A DNA stretch of 64,000 nucleotides from Sciurus carolinensis (GCF_902686445.1 NC_062226.1:9788501-9852500); one strand, 5' to 3'. Shown: positions 10,501-25,700, numbered from the stretch's first letter. Notes: generated from the letters alone by a model not told the origin. Made by a program: numbers and translations.

Positions 10501-13500
10501 GAGTTCAATTTCCAGTACAAAAAAAAAAAAAAAAAAAAAAATCAATCTACAACTTTTCTTTTTTAAAATAATTTTTTGAAACCAGAGATTTAAATTTTGC
10601 TTGAATTTCTTTCCTTCCTCCTCCTCCTCCTCCTCCTCCTCTTCCTCCTCTTCCTCCTCTTCCTCCTCTTCCTCCTCTTCCTCCTCTTCCTTCTCTCCTT
10701 CTTTTTCTTTTGTGTGTGTGTATGTGTGTGTGTGGTACTTGGGATTTAACCCAGGTTGCTCTACCACTGAGATACATTCCCTGACCTTTTTATTTTTAAT
10801 TTTGAGACAGGGTCTCAGGAATTTGCTGAGGCTGGTCTCAGGCTTATAATCCCTCTGCCTCAGTCTTCCAAGAATATGGGATTATAGGCATGTGCCACCA
10901 TGCCTGGCTAGATTTTGCCTAAAATGTAAAAGTCATTTCAGCATCCCAGGTCTTCATGCCTTTTACTACCTAAATTAATAGGATGTAGTATATTCTTGTT
11001 TTGTTTCTCATTATGTTTTATATGAAGAAATAATAATTAGATGATGTTTATTTAGTTTTTTATGTGGTGCTAGGGATGGAACCCAGTGCCTCACATGTGC
11101 TAGGCAAGCGCTCTACGACTGAGCCACAACCCCAGCCCTAGATGATTTCTTAAAATGTCAAAATAAGCAATGTGTTGAGATCATTTAAATATTGGATTAA
11201 ATTAAAATGTCAAAAATAATTGAAACACTTTGTAATTATTGTCAAGTTGTATCACTGAGAGGTTTATGTAGTACTTTTGCATCTGAACATCAGATCAGTG
11301 TCACCCTCCAGTTGAAGTCTAGGATTCTTCCCTTTGTTTTTATAGGTCCTTATGATTTTGGAGGTGTACTTACTAATAGTAACCGGGATATTATAAATGG
11401 AGATGCTATCCACAAACGAAATCAGTCCCATAAGGAAATGCACTGGTATGTATTCTGGTAATCTCCTTATAATTATGGCTCTCTCTTTAAAAATATTAAA
11501 GTGAAATGGACACTTTTTTCTAGTACTGGAAAAATTCCCTTTACTACTACTACTAATACTTATATGGATTCCAGCAATGTTTCAGTCTCTATCCTAGAAA
11601 ATTAGAATTTGGGGCTGATGTTAATTAAACAAATATTTTATTGAGTTATCTACTCTATGACAGGCACTATTGAAGCATTGCTAGTGTAACAGTGAACAAA
11701 ACTGAATTGCAGTTGTAGGAGTCAGTAAAATGTACATCAGTTAAATAATGTGTCAGATCCTAATTCCTGTTAACATTAATATGAACCTTTTTGTTTTTTG
11801 GTGTGAGGTATTGAGTCCAGGGACGCCTGCATGCTGGGCAAGCACTGCTACTGAACTATTCCTCCAGCCCAATATGAACATTTTCTTTAGATATATATTT
11901 ATTTTCTTAGTTGTAGATGGATACAATACCTTTATTTTATTTTTATGTGGTGCTGAGGATCGAACCCAGGGCCTCACATGTGCCAGGCAAGTGCTCTACC
12001 ACTGAGCCACAATCCCAGCTCAACATTTTTTTTTTTTATAACTTCATTTTACTTATTTATTTATTTTTACATGGTGCTGAGGATTGAACCTGGTCCCTCA
12101 CACATGCTGCCACTGAGCCACAACGCCAGCCCCAAGTTGACTCTCTTTCTAAGCACAATACCTTGACTGCTTGGGCCATTATTAGTTCTAGAATTTCTCT
12201 AAAATCAAATGATTGCTAAGAGAGAACAATCATTATTAAAAAAATGAACATGTCTGAAATTCCATTCCTAGTAACACCTGATGTAAAAATGTCAACTGTT
12301 CATATTGAAGAATAGGGAAGGGAGATCAGGCAGGTGATGTTTCAGATTAAAGTTCCCCCCAGCCACATATTGATGCTGTTGTTGACCTTAGTTTTGAATT
12401 ATTCATATTAGGTAAAGTTAATGGATAAATGAAAATGTTCTCAACAGCAATAATCATCAGGGAATGCAAATTAAAACCTATAAGAATAAATCACTTACTA
12501 CCTGTAAGGATGGCTATTACCAAAAAGAAAAGAGGTAAGTATTAGTGATGGTGTGGAGAACAGGGAGCCCTTGTAGACTGCTGGTAAAAATGTAAGTTGG
12601 TACAGCTATTACAGAAAATAATGTGGAGATTTCTCAAAAAAATTGAAAAAGCTGGGTAAAATGGTGAGTGTTTGTATTTCCATTTACTCAGAAGGTTGAG
12701 GCAGGAGAACCATAAGTTTGAGACCAGCCTGGTCAACTTAAGGAGGCCCTGTCTTAATATAAAAAGGGCTGGGGCTGGGGTTGTGGCTCAGTGGTAGAGT
12801 GTTTGCCTGGCATGTGTGAGGCACTGGGTTCGATCCTCAGCACCACATAAAAATAAATAAAGGTATTGTGTCCATCTACAACTAAAAAAAAAAATTTAAA
12901 AATAAATAAATAATAAAAATAAAAAGGACTGGGCGCAGTGGTACACGCCTGTAATCCCAGCAACTCAGGAGACTGAGGCAGGAGCACCGTGGGTTCAAAA
13001 CCAGCCTCAGCAAAATTGAACAGCTAAGCAACTCAGTGAGACCCCATCTCTAAATAAAATACAAAATAAGGCTGGGAATGTGGCTCAGTGGTCCAGTGCC
13101 CCTGAGTTCAAACCCTGGTACCAAAATAAATAAATAAATATGGAGGGAGGGAGGGAAGGAAGGGAGGAAGGAAGGAAGGAAGGATGAAAGGGAGGGAGGG
13201 AAGAAAGAAGGAAGGAAGGAAGAGGGAGGGAGAGAGAGGGGAGGGGAGGGGGATGGGGAAGGGGAAAGAAGGAAAAGGAAAGAAATCCGGGCTGGGGATG
13301 TTGCTCAGTGTTAGAGCACCCCTGGGCTCAGTCCCTAGTACTGCAAAAAAATAATAAAAATAGAACTATCATGATCCAAGGAAATAAAATTATATCTCCT
13401 CAGTGAAATGTGTCAAAGAAATTGCACTCTCAACTCATTGCAACATTAGTAACAATATCCATTATTACAGTCTCCAAGATATGGAACAACCTAAGTGTCT

Positions 13501-16500
13501 AATGTGGCTGACACACATGTATACACACACAGAGGAATATTTTTCAGCCATGAAAAAGAAGAAAATCCTGCCATTTGTGACAACACCTGTGAACCTGGAG
13601 GACATAAAGTGAAATAAGCCAAACACAGAAAGATAAATACTGTATGATTTCACTTCTTTGTAATTTTTTAAAGTCAAACTCAGAAACAGAGAGTAGAAAG
13701 GTGGTTTCCTCGGTCTGGGGACTGGGGGACCCTGGCTCAAAGTGAAATAAAATAAAAAGGGCGGTGACGTGGCTCAGTGATTGAGCCTTGCATGTGTGAG
13801 GCCCTGATCCATCGCCATAACCCCTGCCCCGACTTATTCACAAACGTACCGAAAACCCTAGATACATATTTTGAAGACTCATTAAAATGCAACTCTGATT
13901 GTGTTATTGTCTTATTTTCAAAATATGTTCTTAGAGGGAGTATTGATATCTATGAGGCAAGTAACCATATGTTGAGTTCTGAGGTTTTCATGCTGTGTGT
14001 TTAGTCATTTTTAAGCATATAGACTTCTTCTTAACTTAGATGTTCTCAATAATTGTTTCTGAACTTTTCCCCCCCAAATAAAGCCAGCTTGCCTATCTGG
14101 GAAATACAGAGATTTTTTTGTCCTTTGCTTGATCCACCTTCCTTTTTCTCTCAGTGCTCTCATGTAAAGGAGCTTGAGCCGACCAAACTGTAGCTGATTT
14201 CTGAGACTTGGCTGGCCTGAGTGCACAACCTCTCACTGTTGTTGTCGTTTCCCCAGCCTCCATCCTGGAGATCTCTACCCTTTCACGAGGAAGCCCCTGT
14301 TTATCATCGTGGACTCCTCCAACAGCGTTGCCTACAAGGTGAGTTCCCTGGGAGCACATTGGACCTTATGCACCAGCCCAAGGGCACCTACTCCTACCAC
14401 CTTCCTTTTGTTTTGCTTTATTTTACTTAATTTTACACAGTTTGTATTTAGTGTTTCTTTTCTTTTGAGGTTGTGCATGCTAGTCAGGATCTGGTGCTAT
14501 GAATAGAAATAAGAAGAAAACGCATGAATGGACACTCAGTGGAAAATAATAAATCCTCCTGCAGGAAAAAAAAAATCAAGATTTCCAAGATCTCTGGTGG
14601 GAGGTTTATTTTTGTTATATAACCCAGAATAATTTTCTTTATAGAGGTAGAGATATATGGGTGAATTTTATTTTCTAATTTTCAAACATTTTCCCCTTCT
14701 ACACATCAAGTCACTGTAGTTTGACACTTCTGTCTCTTGTTATGCAGTGATAGTCTTTGAACATTAACATGTTGTTTTACATACCTTTAATTTTTTAGAT
14801 AAAGTTTTGGCAATCAGTTTAAAGAATGATGACCCTGAATACCGAAGTAAATGACAGGGATATAACTTAAATATTCTTTTTTAAAAAATACTTTGCTATT
14901 GAAATGATGCTTTTTCATGATTATAAAAAGAATGCCAGCAATGAAAAACTTTAAAGTTGGATGTAAGAATGCAGACCTTGATAATTTATAGGGAAATGAA
15001 AACGCATTTTTTTAGAGTCCTTTGTTGCTGGGGTCCAGCCCTAGCAGCAGTCGGGGGTCTGAGGTGGGTGGGAGGCGTCGGCACGGTGGAGAAACAGCAC
15101 ACAGAGACACCAAGTGTTCTGAGGCTGAGTCTGAATCTTTATTGTTCACAGAGTCTTTTTGTATGTTTTTTCTTTGGTATTGATTATATCTTTTATGGTT
15201 AATACAAGGAAATGTTAAGTAAAAACTCTTCCAGAGTATAATTAATGATCTTATTCAAGAAACATGTTTTTACTGTAGGATAGCTTAAAAAGAAAAACAG
15301 TTCCCAGCAAGGTAGAGGGCACCATGCTCGTTTAGTTTTAATTTCCCTGAAAGAATACGTCATTAAGTTGTTATAGAAGTTACCCCTTTCAAGACCGCTA
15401 ATGTTAGTTACTGTTAAGTGGAATGTTTTTGTTATTACTAACAGAGAATAGAGGAGTCAGCTAATAATTAATATTTATTCTGTTTCATGTACTCAATGAC
15501 AGACTAAAACTCTAACTAGATATAGGAAGAATACAAATTGTACTTATGATTGACCTATTTATTTATTAAGTGGGAAAAATATCCTTAAACTTAATCATAA
15601 ACACTAAGAAAGCAATGAAGACCAAACACCACATCAAAACTCAGAGGAATACACTCTTATATATAACTTTTAGAGAATTTGTATACTAAAAGAAATCATA
15701 GGCTCCTTACAAATTTGAGCAAATCTATTGCTTATTTATGATTTCATCCAAGTATTAATATTATTGTATTTTATTTTTGTGTCCCAACCCATGAAATCTC
15801 CCCAGTATTCTCTATAATCTGAATCTAAGGATATATTGATTATTAATATTAAAAACTGCACATGGAGACATGCCTCGCCTATGGCCTCCAAGAGGGAGGA
15901 TGATCTTTCCTTTCAACATAACCATGTCAAATGTTGAATCCTCTACTCCAACAGAATCATGTCAAGTGTTGGAGTGGTAGGAAATAGATGGGGCACTTTG
16001 TATGATGTTGGAATGTTTTATTAGTGAAAAAGAAGCTCTTAAATAAACTGGGTGCTGAGACTGCCACCTGTGCTGTTTCTGTTGTGGGTGTTCCTACGTG
16101 CAGTTAGATGGAAAAGCAGGCCTTAGTAGGCTAATGTCAGCAGAGCAGTGGAAATGTCTGCAGCAGGAGTTGGCCCCATGTAAATGTTTCCCATTTCGTT
16201 TTCATGTTTAGTTTTTTTTTTTTTCCTTGTAACAAACAGGCAAAGTACATTATTTTTTAATATTTTTTAATTTGTTCTTATTAGTTATACATGATAGAGT
16301 GTATTTTGACATATTATACATATACAGAGTATAACTTCTGGTTCTTCTGGCGATACATGATGTAGAATTACATCGTTCATGAAATCGTATATGCACATAG
16401 GATAGTAATGTACCATTCCTTCTACTATCTTTCCTATTTCCACTTTCCCTCCCCTCCCTTCATTCCCCTTAGTTTCATTTTTTTAAGTAAACTCCGAAGT

Positions 16501-19500
16501 ATGAGCATCCAACCCACCCTAAATTTTTTAGCACATTTCCTGGTACCCATTTTATCAAGTTTAATGTTATAACTTTTGATTTTTAGGCCAGTTATTTACA
16601 CATTTTGTTAAGTGTGTATTTTGTTGTAAGAGGCAGGGGAGACAGGCTGCTGAAGGAATAGGTGTATTGGCTGCCCCATTTAAACTTAAAAAAAAAAAAC
16701 AAAAAACCAGAAGTCCGGGTCATATGTGTCTTCCCAGGGTTCACAGGCAGCATCCTATGCCTTTGTCAATTGAAAGGAATGAGTTGTTACATTTTGATGA
16801 TGTGACAGAATTTGTTGATACACCAATTGTATTGTTTAAGATGATCTAGAATAATTTAGAAACCTACTGATTTCTCTCCATTTGATTGGACATTATTGAA
16901 TGCCACCTTTTATGACTTCATGAATGCCATTTGTCGTATGTGCCTGCTATTTTCAGAGCACATCTTGAATGTAAAATGTTGATTGCTGATTTTTAAAATA
17001 TTATTGTGCATAATTAAAAATGTTTTTACTTAATTATGCATCATGATTTCATTCTAGATTTCAAAATTGTGCTGCCTAGGGCAACTGTAGAAGAATAGAA
17101 AGGACTTGGTGTGTTTGATGTTTTTGAAGCCCCATGTGGTGTCATTCCTCTAAAGGGTTAAATAAAACAGAGTGTGCCCATCTTCAGAACCCAAGTGGGG
17201 AGTCCACCTAGGCCAATCAGACCAATCTGAACTTTTTCACCATGAGTATCACTAAAGCATCCCATTCACATCTTCAGTTCCCTGGGGGAACACCTGAAGT
17301 TATCCTGATATTTACTTTTCCCACAAAAGCTTGTATAAAGAAATCTTAAAAACCACTTTGGAAGTTATTAATGTAAAAAGGAGAACTCCGTGACTGATGT
17401 ATTATTATTTGAGTACATACTTTGTTTTATATGTGTTTTTGTTTATATGGATATTTATGGACATACGTGTTTGCTAAATGTTTCTTCATTTAAACACAAA
17501 TATTTCAGGTGTATTTCTTCATTTAAATATTACTTTTAATTTTTATGAAAGTAACTCGTGTATATAGTTTCAAACTATAGTTCTGTCAATTCTTTCTATG
17601 TATCAAAAACACTCAGAACCCTTTTCAAAGCCATTTGTACCCAAGCCACATATCTTGTGATTCAGATTCAGTTCTCCTGGGGCAGGCTTCAGCAATCAGC
17701 ATTTTTTTGGGGGGCAGGGCGTGTATGAGGGGTCAGAAAGGATTTCTCTGTGTTGCCTAGGCTGGCCTCTAACTCCTGGGCTTAAGCAGTCCTCCTGCCT
17801 CAGCCTCCTAGTAACCAGGAATGCAGACCTATGCCACCACACCTGGTTAAGGCTAATTTCATTGTGCTGTCATAGTAAGAATTATGGTGGAAATTTCCTT
17901 CAGTTTTGTTGCTAAAAACAGGAGTCACCTACTCGTTTGCTCTACCCCTATTTGTTTCTTCCCAGAGATCACCATGTACATCTTGGTCTTTAACTACCAT
18001 TTTTCTAAGTATTCTGTTAATACTGATAGCTCTTGATTCTTCAGTTTTAGGAATTATGTATTGATTTCCTACTATGAAAGAAATTGAACTCTTTGCTCTT
18101 CCTGTCCTCAACTCACATTTCTGCCCTTTGCATCATTTTATTCAAACAATAATTTATTTACTTATTTATGCATTTATTTAGATACCAGGGATTAAACCAG
18201 GGGACACTTAACCACTGAGCCACATCCCCAGCCCTTTATTATATATTTTATTAGTGTCGGAGTCTCGCTGAGTTGCTTAGGGCCTCACTAAGTTGCCGAA
18301 GCTGGATTTCAACTTGAGATCCTCCTGCCTCAGCCTCCCAAGTCACTAGGATTATAGGCATGTGTCACCGTGCCCAGCTTACATAATAATCTTAATAACT
18401 ATCTATATAGTCTTGATTAGCTAAATATTTATTGCTTATAATGACTGTAAAATGCTTTGAACAGCTAAGCAACATAGTAAACTGTGATTACATTTCCTTT
18501 CCTATGAAACTTTGTACTTTTTCTGAGACAATTGTCTTTCTTGATATTTTCTGCATTTATCAATAATTCAACCCCAGTCTCCTTGCTTTTCATCTGGATC
18601 TGCTTTCAGGTTGTGCAGGGGTCAGCTAGCTTCAGTTTCACTGTTCTAATGAATGGCCTCCCGTCGTCTCTCACTGGTCTCCCTCCACACACACCACACA
18701 GCAGTCTTCCCCGACCTCTTTTCTTCTTTGTTTTAGCATTCTTCATTTCTCTTCTGTTTGGATTCCCTCTTCTGGTATCCCATGTTCCTCTTTCTTGGTT
18801 CACTGCCTTATTTTGGGATGGCATGCCCTGTAGTATCTGTGTCTTCCTGAGGCAGGTCAGCATGAGGGAAAACACTTGAGGCGGAGCACGTGTGCATGTG
18901 TCTTGGGCTCACCTCATACTGGAACCACAGCTTTGGTTAGGTTGGAAATTATTTCCTGTCTGCATCTGCAGTATTTTCTAGCCTTTGATATTCTTGAGAA
19001 GTATGAAACATACAGAGAAATTTTATTCATATATTGGATCTTCTAGTACTCTGATTTTCTTGTTTTTTATTTTTTGTATTTTTGCTGTTTGGTAATATTT
19101 TGTTCTTTAGGAAATTCCTTTGTTATACCTTCTAATCCTTTTTAAAAGATTTTTCATTTGTTTACTAAATTTTCCTTTCATAAAGATATAGAAATCAATG
19201 TGTATGACACAGAAAAACCAATGTATGTGTATATATGTATTTGTGTATTGAGAATGTATGGGTGTGTGTGGCATATATATATGTATGTGTGTACATGTGC
19301 TATGTGTGTGCATGTAGATATATACTATATATGTATGTACATGTGTGTGCTATATATGTGTATTTGTATGTGTGCATGTGTGTATATGTGCTACATACAC
19401 TTGTGTATGTGTATATGTAGCACATGCATGTGTGTATATATATGTGTGCTACATATACACACATGTACACATATATAGCACACATAAATAATTATCTTGT

Positions 19501-22500
19501 GTTTTAATCATGATTAAAATACCTTCTTGTGGGGCTGGGGAGATAGCTCAGTCGGTAGAGTGCTTGCCTTGTAAGCACAAGGCCCTAGGTTCGATCCCCA
19601 GCACCCAAAAAAAATAAAATAAAATACCTTCTTGTACCTTTAAGAATGTCAGTGATCATTTTAAAATTCTTCTCAGTATCCAGTTGTTTCTGTTTATTTT
19701 GCCTCCATCTTTCTTATTGGAGACTTTTCTCAAAAATATAATCTTCAATTGTCTGATTTTGTTTTAAGAGTGTAGGCTAGCACCTTGGTACTCTGAGGGA
19801 GTGAGCAGCACTTATCATTTAGTTGGTTAGTAATCTTTGGTGTTAGCATCATTAGGTTTTTCTTTATGGTCTGGTCATATTTACCAGAGAAAACTCAGCT
19901 ATTGTGTGTGGAATGTAAAGATCTGACTACAAGCATATGCTGTGGTTTCCTAGAAGTGTGGGTATGTGCTTGGGTACGTGTGTGCTTACAGACATTTATC
20001 TTTGTGTCACCAGTGCCTCACACTTAAAGATTCTTAGTAAGTGTGTGTTGAAGTGAAAGCACTGTTAAACTTGAGGAAACTGTGTGTAGAGGTTAAGAAT
20101 CTCGCCTAACACTTCCAGAACCAGTCTTTCTCATTCCAGGGCCCCTCCCTGCTCTTGGTACATAGGAGCAAAGGTGCTCTTCATGCTAGTCTGAGCCTTG
20201 TATCACAGTAAGGGAGTGACTGAAATACCAAGATCTGCTTAACAAGCAATTTTGACAAGCATATTTTGACTCTCAGGTTTCCCTTAGAGTTAAAACAGGC
20301 AATTGATTATCCTTATATGTAGTAGTGGAGTTTAACAGAAAAAAGGCCCTCAGTGATTCTGGGCAATATTTCTTTAGTTCTACTTCCTTTTCCTTGGAAG
20401 AATAGAATCCTTTTGAGTATTTAAATACTTATGACAGAGCTGGATCTCTGCTGGTCAAAATGATATAACATGTTTGTCAGAACAGGTGTATTTATTGGAA
20501 CAACCTCGTCCTGAACATCTGACTGGTGCTTGCAGGTTGCTGCAGTCTGTTCGGATGCTCCCAGAGATCCAGTATTCAGGAGCCCCTCTGTCTACCAGGC
20601 TCACTCTCATTCTGTTTCTTTCTTGCTGTTTTGAAGGACCTCTGTGTTTCTGGTCCTGCAGTTAATGTGATATTTCTAGGTTTAGTTTAACCCTTTGGGG
20701 TTTGTTGGACTTTTTGTGAATTGTTAGATTGGAGTTTTTCATTACTGCTGGGAAATCCTCAGGCACTGTCTATTCAGATACAAACTACTCAAGCCTCTCT
20801 CCAGTCTCTTACTGGAATTCTGATTAAATATGCATATTAGACACTAACATCATGTTTTCCAAGACTCTAAAGCTTTTTCCATCATTTGGTTTTCTTGTTT
20901 AAGATTTGTATAAATTCTGATCTAGTTTTAGTTCAAAAATTCCCTCTTTAGCTCTAACACTATTAAATCCATTTATTGAGTTTTATGTTGGTATGTTATT
21001 TTTCACTTCTAAAGTTTTCTGTGGTTCCTTTTCAACAATTCCTGCCCTTTTTATAGTTTCCTATCTTTAATCTTATTCTTTATTTGAACTTAGTAAATAT
21101 TGTTTATTATACATGGTAATTCCTACACCTCAAATCTGATTTTGCTGTTTAAGTAAGATACCCTTTGCTCTTTTTGTGTCCCTGTATGCTCAATTGTTTT
21201 TGACTATCTTTTCTCATTGTCCTTAGAATTGTTTGTAGGAAGTTCACAGTGCCTTAAGATGAAGGTACCTCCTGGGCTCAGTGGTACACATCTGTAATCC
21301 CAGCTGCTCAGGAGGCTGAGGCAGGAGGTTCTTCAGTTCAAAGCCAGCCTCAGCAAAAGCAAGGTGCTGAGCAACTCAGTGAGACCCTATCTCTAAATAA
21401 AATAGAGCTAGGGATGTGGCTTAGTGGTTGAGTGCCCCTGAGTTCAATCCCCTATATGCTGACCCCACTGATACTTTTATTTCTGGGTGGGGATGGAACC
21501 CAGGTCTTTGTGCATGCTAGGCAAGCTCTCTACCACTGCACCACACACCGAGCCCACCACCATCTTCTCTTTATCTAGTTTCATTATTTTAATTACTGTA
21601 TCTATGCTGGCTGCGTCCAAATTTTTTTATCTTTAGGCCAGAACTCTCTCGGGAGCTTGAGTCAAATATCATCTACCTACTCTACATCTCTAGTTGGAAA
21701 TTTGCAAGGTGCCCATGCCCGGGACAGAATTCCTACACCAGTTCTGCCTCCATTGTCCCCCATTTCAGTAGCGGCTCTCATGCTGGTTTTCTCATGAGAA
21801 CTTGAGATGGAACTCCTTCCCATCCCACTTCCATTTGGGAAAACCCTTTTGTCTCTGACTAAATATCCAGAATTTCATCACTTCCACATCTACCCCTTCC
21901 ACCACTGTCACTCACCTGAACTGTTGCATTACCTTCCCAACTGCTGTCCCTCCTGCCTTATTCTACTGCAAGTATGCCTGTGGGTCAGGTATACCCCTCT
22001 TCTGCTTGACACTTGCAGTGGTGTCTCCTCTCACTCAGAACGAAGGCCTTACTTTTTGTGCTCACACATACTCCCTCTCTCCCCAAGACTTCTCTGATCT
22101 TCTCCCTTGCTGGTCTCCTGATTGCTCAGTTCTCCACAGCCACACTGACCTCCTTCCCAGTCCTCAGTATTCTATGCAGACTGGCTCCACAGGCTCTGTG
22201 TTCTGTTCCTGCTGCCTTGAGTTCTCTGCCAGAGGCACCCACATGGCGATTCAGATATGGAGCAGATGCAGCTTCCTAGAAGGTCTTCCTCATCACCCTG
22301 TTGCCAGCCCTGTGCCTTCCCCACACTCCTCATCTGCCTTACTATTTTTTTTACTTAATAATTGTAACAGCTGACATTTATATCGTGACTCCTGGTACGG
22401 TCATTGTTCTAAGCACTTTGTATGTACCCAACTAGTCCTCACACAACCAACATGTTGCTTTATTATCCTCATTTCACTGATAAGAAAATCAAGGCACAGA

Positions 22501-25500
22501 AAGGTTACATAATTTTTCCCAGGATCACATATAGGCCTGTTTGGTGACCAAGGTGGGAGTGAACCCACAACCCGACTGTGAAGCCTCGGCCATTCATGCT
22601 GTGTGCCCATAGCACTTGTCTCTCTTGGGGGAAGAGCTGGTTACTAGGGATTGAAACTAGAGATGCTTTACCACTGAGCCACATTTTATTTTTAATTTTG
22701 AGACTGGGTTTTGCTAAATTGGTGAGGCTCCTGCTAAATTTCAGAGGCTGGTCTCAAGCTTGGAATCTTCTTGCCTCAGCTTCGCAAGTTGCTGGGATTA
22801 CAGGAGTGTGCCACTGTGCCTGGTTTGCACTTGTCATATCTTGGTTTTATGCAACTTATTCATTTTATTCCCTGGGGGTCTGCACCTGGATACTTATCAA
22901 AATGTCAGCTCCAATAAGATGGTTTCTTCTGTTTTGTTTACTGTTGTATCTCTAGTATCTAGAACAGTGTCTGGCTCATTGGTTCCATGAGTGTTTGTTG
23001 AATAAAAATCTTATAAAGGACACTATATAGACTGTAGTACATTAATACGTTTTAATATCTCAAGATAATTTACTGGGGGAAAAGAAATGAGCAATGAAGG
23101 AAATCTGAAAATACCCATCACTGAGCATGAATGGAGGACAGTTATCAAAGTCATCTACTTTCCCCCCACCTGAAGGGCTTCCATCCCTGCTTGGATACCA
23201 CTGAATACTTGTAAACCTTTGCAGTCAGACACAGGGTGATGAAAAGGATCAGAACCAAGCGTTCATTGTGTAGCAGTGAAGTCACCAGGCACTCATGGAC
23301 TTCAGCATGTGGTCACTCTGCTCTGAGCCGCTGCCTGCCCTGTAGAAGAGACTGCTAACACTGATCTCTTGGGGTTGTTACAACTACAGGTCAGGATCTG
23401 GAAAGCTGCAGTAATCGTAGGTAGCACTTAGTAAATGGTAGAAATTATTGTGATAATGACACTATTTCTAGACAAAAACTATACACACACATCCAAAAAA
23501 CCTACCACAAATTAGTTTATCAATATAGAGTAGATGTATTTAAATAAACTAGCAAATAGGCTTATTAATAGTACAATATATGAAAAGAGATTATCTGAAT
23601 CATGTCTGAAGGTTAAGTATGTGAAAATCAATGTAAACTATGTCAGTAGGATAAATAAGAATGTAACATCCTTATCTCTAGTCATTTTGTAAAAACCTAA
23701 TAAAATTTAGTGTCCATTCTTAACTAAAACACCAAGCTGATGATAAAGAGCTGGTGGTAAAAGTTGATGTATACTAATCAACTTTGTACATACACTGAGG
23801 AACACCGAAAGTATCCCTAATTAAAATAAGGAAGAAAAAGATCGTTTGCTATTACTATTATTTGTAACCTTATTTTAGTTCTGATCAAAATTTCATGAAA
23901 TTTTCAGAATAAAACCATAATAGCTGTTCACACTAGTAAAAAAGGATACAAAACAGGAGAGAGAAGCCGGGTGAGGTGGCCCACACCTGTAATCCCAGCA
24001 ACTCCGGAGGCTGAGGCAGGAGGATCACAAGTTCAAGGCCAGCCTCAGCAACTTAACTAGACCCATCTCAAAATTTAAAAGAAAGAAAGAAAAACAGACA
24101 GGGGGTGTAGCTCAGTGGTAGAGTGCTTGCTTAAAGGATAGGCCTTGGGTCCCTTCCCCAGCACCCCAAAAACAAACAGTTCCCAGAAGCCAGCCAAAGG
24201 TCAACTTTGTAAGCAGACCTTTCAGAGGAAGGCAGTTGGGCCTACTGTGGAAACTGTTCTGTATATAGTATTTAAGAAGAGAGTGGTTGATGAGCAAGAA
24301 AATTAGAGATGATAACTGGGGAAATAACAGTGATGTGTATTTCAACACCATTTCAAGAACATGAACAGCATGGTCAAGGATCCAAAAGCCGTCTTCTCAG
24401 GGTGGAAGAATGCCTTAGTCAATCTATCTTCTCCGAGAGATCCTTAATGTCATTCGGATTATTCCCTTTGAGTTTTTTGGGGTATTGGGGATTGAACCCC
24501 AGGGGTGCTCTACCACTGAGCCACTTCCCCAACCCTCTTCCTATTTTAGTTAGAGACAGGCTCTCATCAAGTTGCTTAGAGGCTTAGCCTCCAAAGTTGC
24601 TGGGATTACAGGCATGCTCCTTTGTTTTGATTATAAGATATTTCTAAATTATCTTAATTATTTGTTTAATATTTTGGTATTGGCTTTATATTCTCAAAGT
24701 CACAAAAATCAAAAATTTCGAATAGGAACTGGGCACAGTGGCTCATGGCTCTAATCCCAGCTACTTGGGAGGCTGAGGCAGGAGGACCCAAAGTTCAAGG
24801 CCAGCCTGGGCAATTTAGTGAGACCCTGTCTCCAAGTTAAATTAAATTAAATTTAAAAAGGGCTGGGGATGTAGGTCATTGGTAGAGCACTCCTCAGTTC
24901 AATCCCCAGAAAACTAAAAGTTGCAAAAGACCTTTTTAAGTGTTGAGGAATATTTGGAAAAAGAAACCAAATGGTGGTGTGCGCCTATGCTCGCAGTGAC
25001 TCAGGAAGCTGAGGCAAGAGGACCACAAGTTTAAAGCCATCCTAAGCAACATGGTGAGGCCCTAAGCAACGTGGTGAGGCCCTGTCTCAAAGTAAAAAGC
25101 TAAAAGAGCTGGGGATGTGGCTCAGTAGTAAAGCACCCCTGGGTTCAGTCCCAGTACCAAAAATAAAAAAGGAACCAAATGTTATTTATGGAAGTGAAAA
25201 TATAATGGTCAACATTTTGTTTATGGTTTTGGTTCTGGGTCTTTAACTCAGGGCACTCTACCACTGAGCTACATTCTCAGTTCTTTTTGTTTTTTTACTT
25301 TGAGACAGGATCTCACCAAGTTTCTGAGGGTCTCACTAAGTTGCTGAGGCTGGCCTCCAACTTGCAATTCTCCTGTCTCAACCTCCCAAGATGCTGGGAT
25401 TACAGGTGTGCACCACTGTACCTGTCCTATATATTTGATTTTAATAGATACTACTAATTTCTAAAGTGTTTGTACCAATCTAAACATGAGTATTTTCCCC

Positions 25501-25667
25501 CGCATTCTTGTAATATATTCTCAAACTGTGGAAATTTTGCTAAACTGGCAAATCAAAATGATATTTTAGCATAGCTTTGATTTTATTTTTCTTTTTATCA
25601 GCAAAGTTTAGGTCTTCTATTTCCACCAATCGTATTCCTCTTTCTATAAATTCTGTTTTCTTCTACT

Positions 25668-25700
<33 letters not shown>

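Noticed and set aside
10342..10849. Open frames made of poly-Glu, poly-Ser or poly-Gly
   Set aside because: They are translations of the (TCC)n tract and neighbouring SINEs, not genes.
14221..14430. 69-codon frame across a SCAI exon
   Set aside because: It is out of phase with the true SCAI reading frame of exon 14257-14338.
18532..18879. 115-codon frame in a SCAI intron
   Set aside because: Overlaps an old antisense LINE-like fragment; no protein family resemblance.
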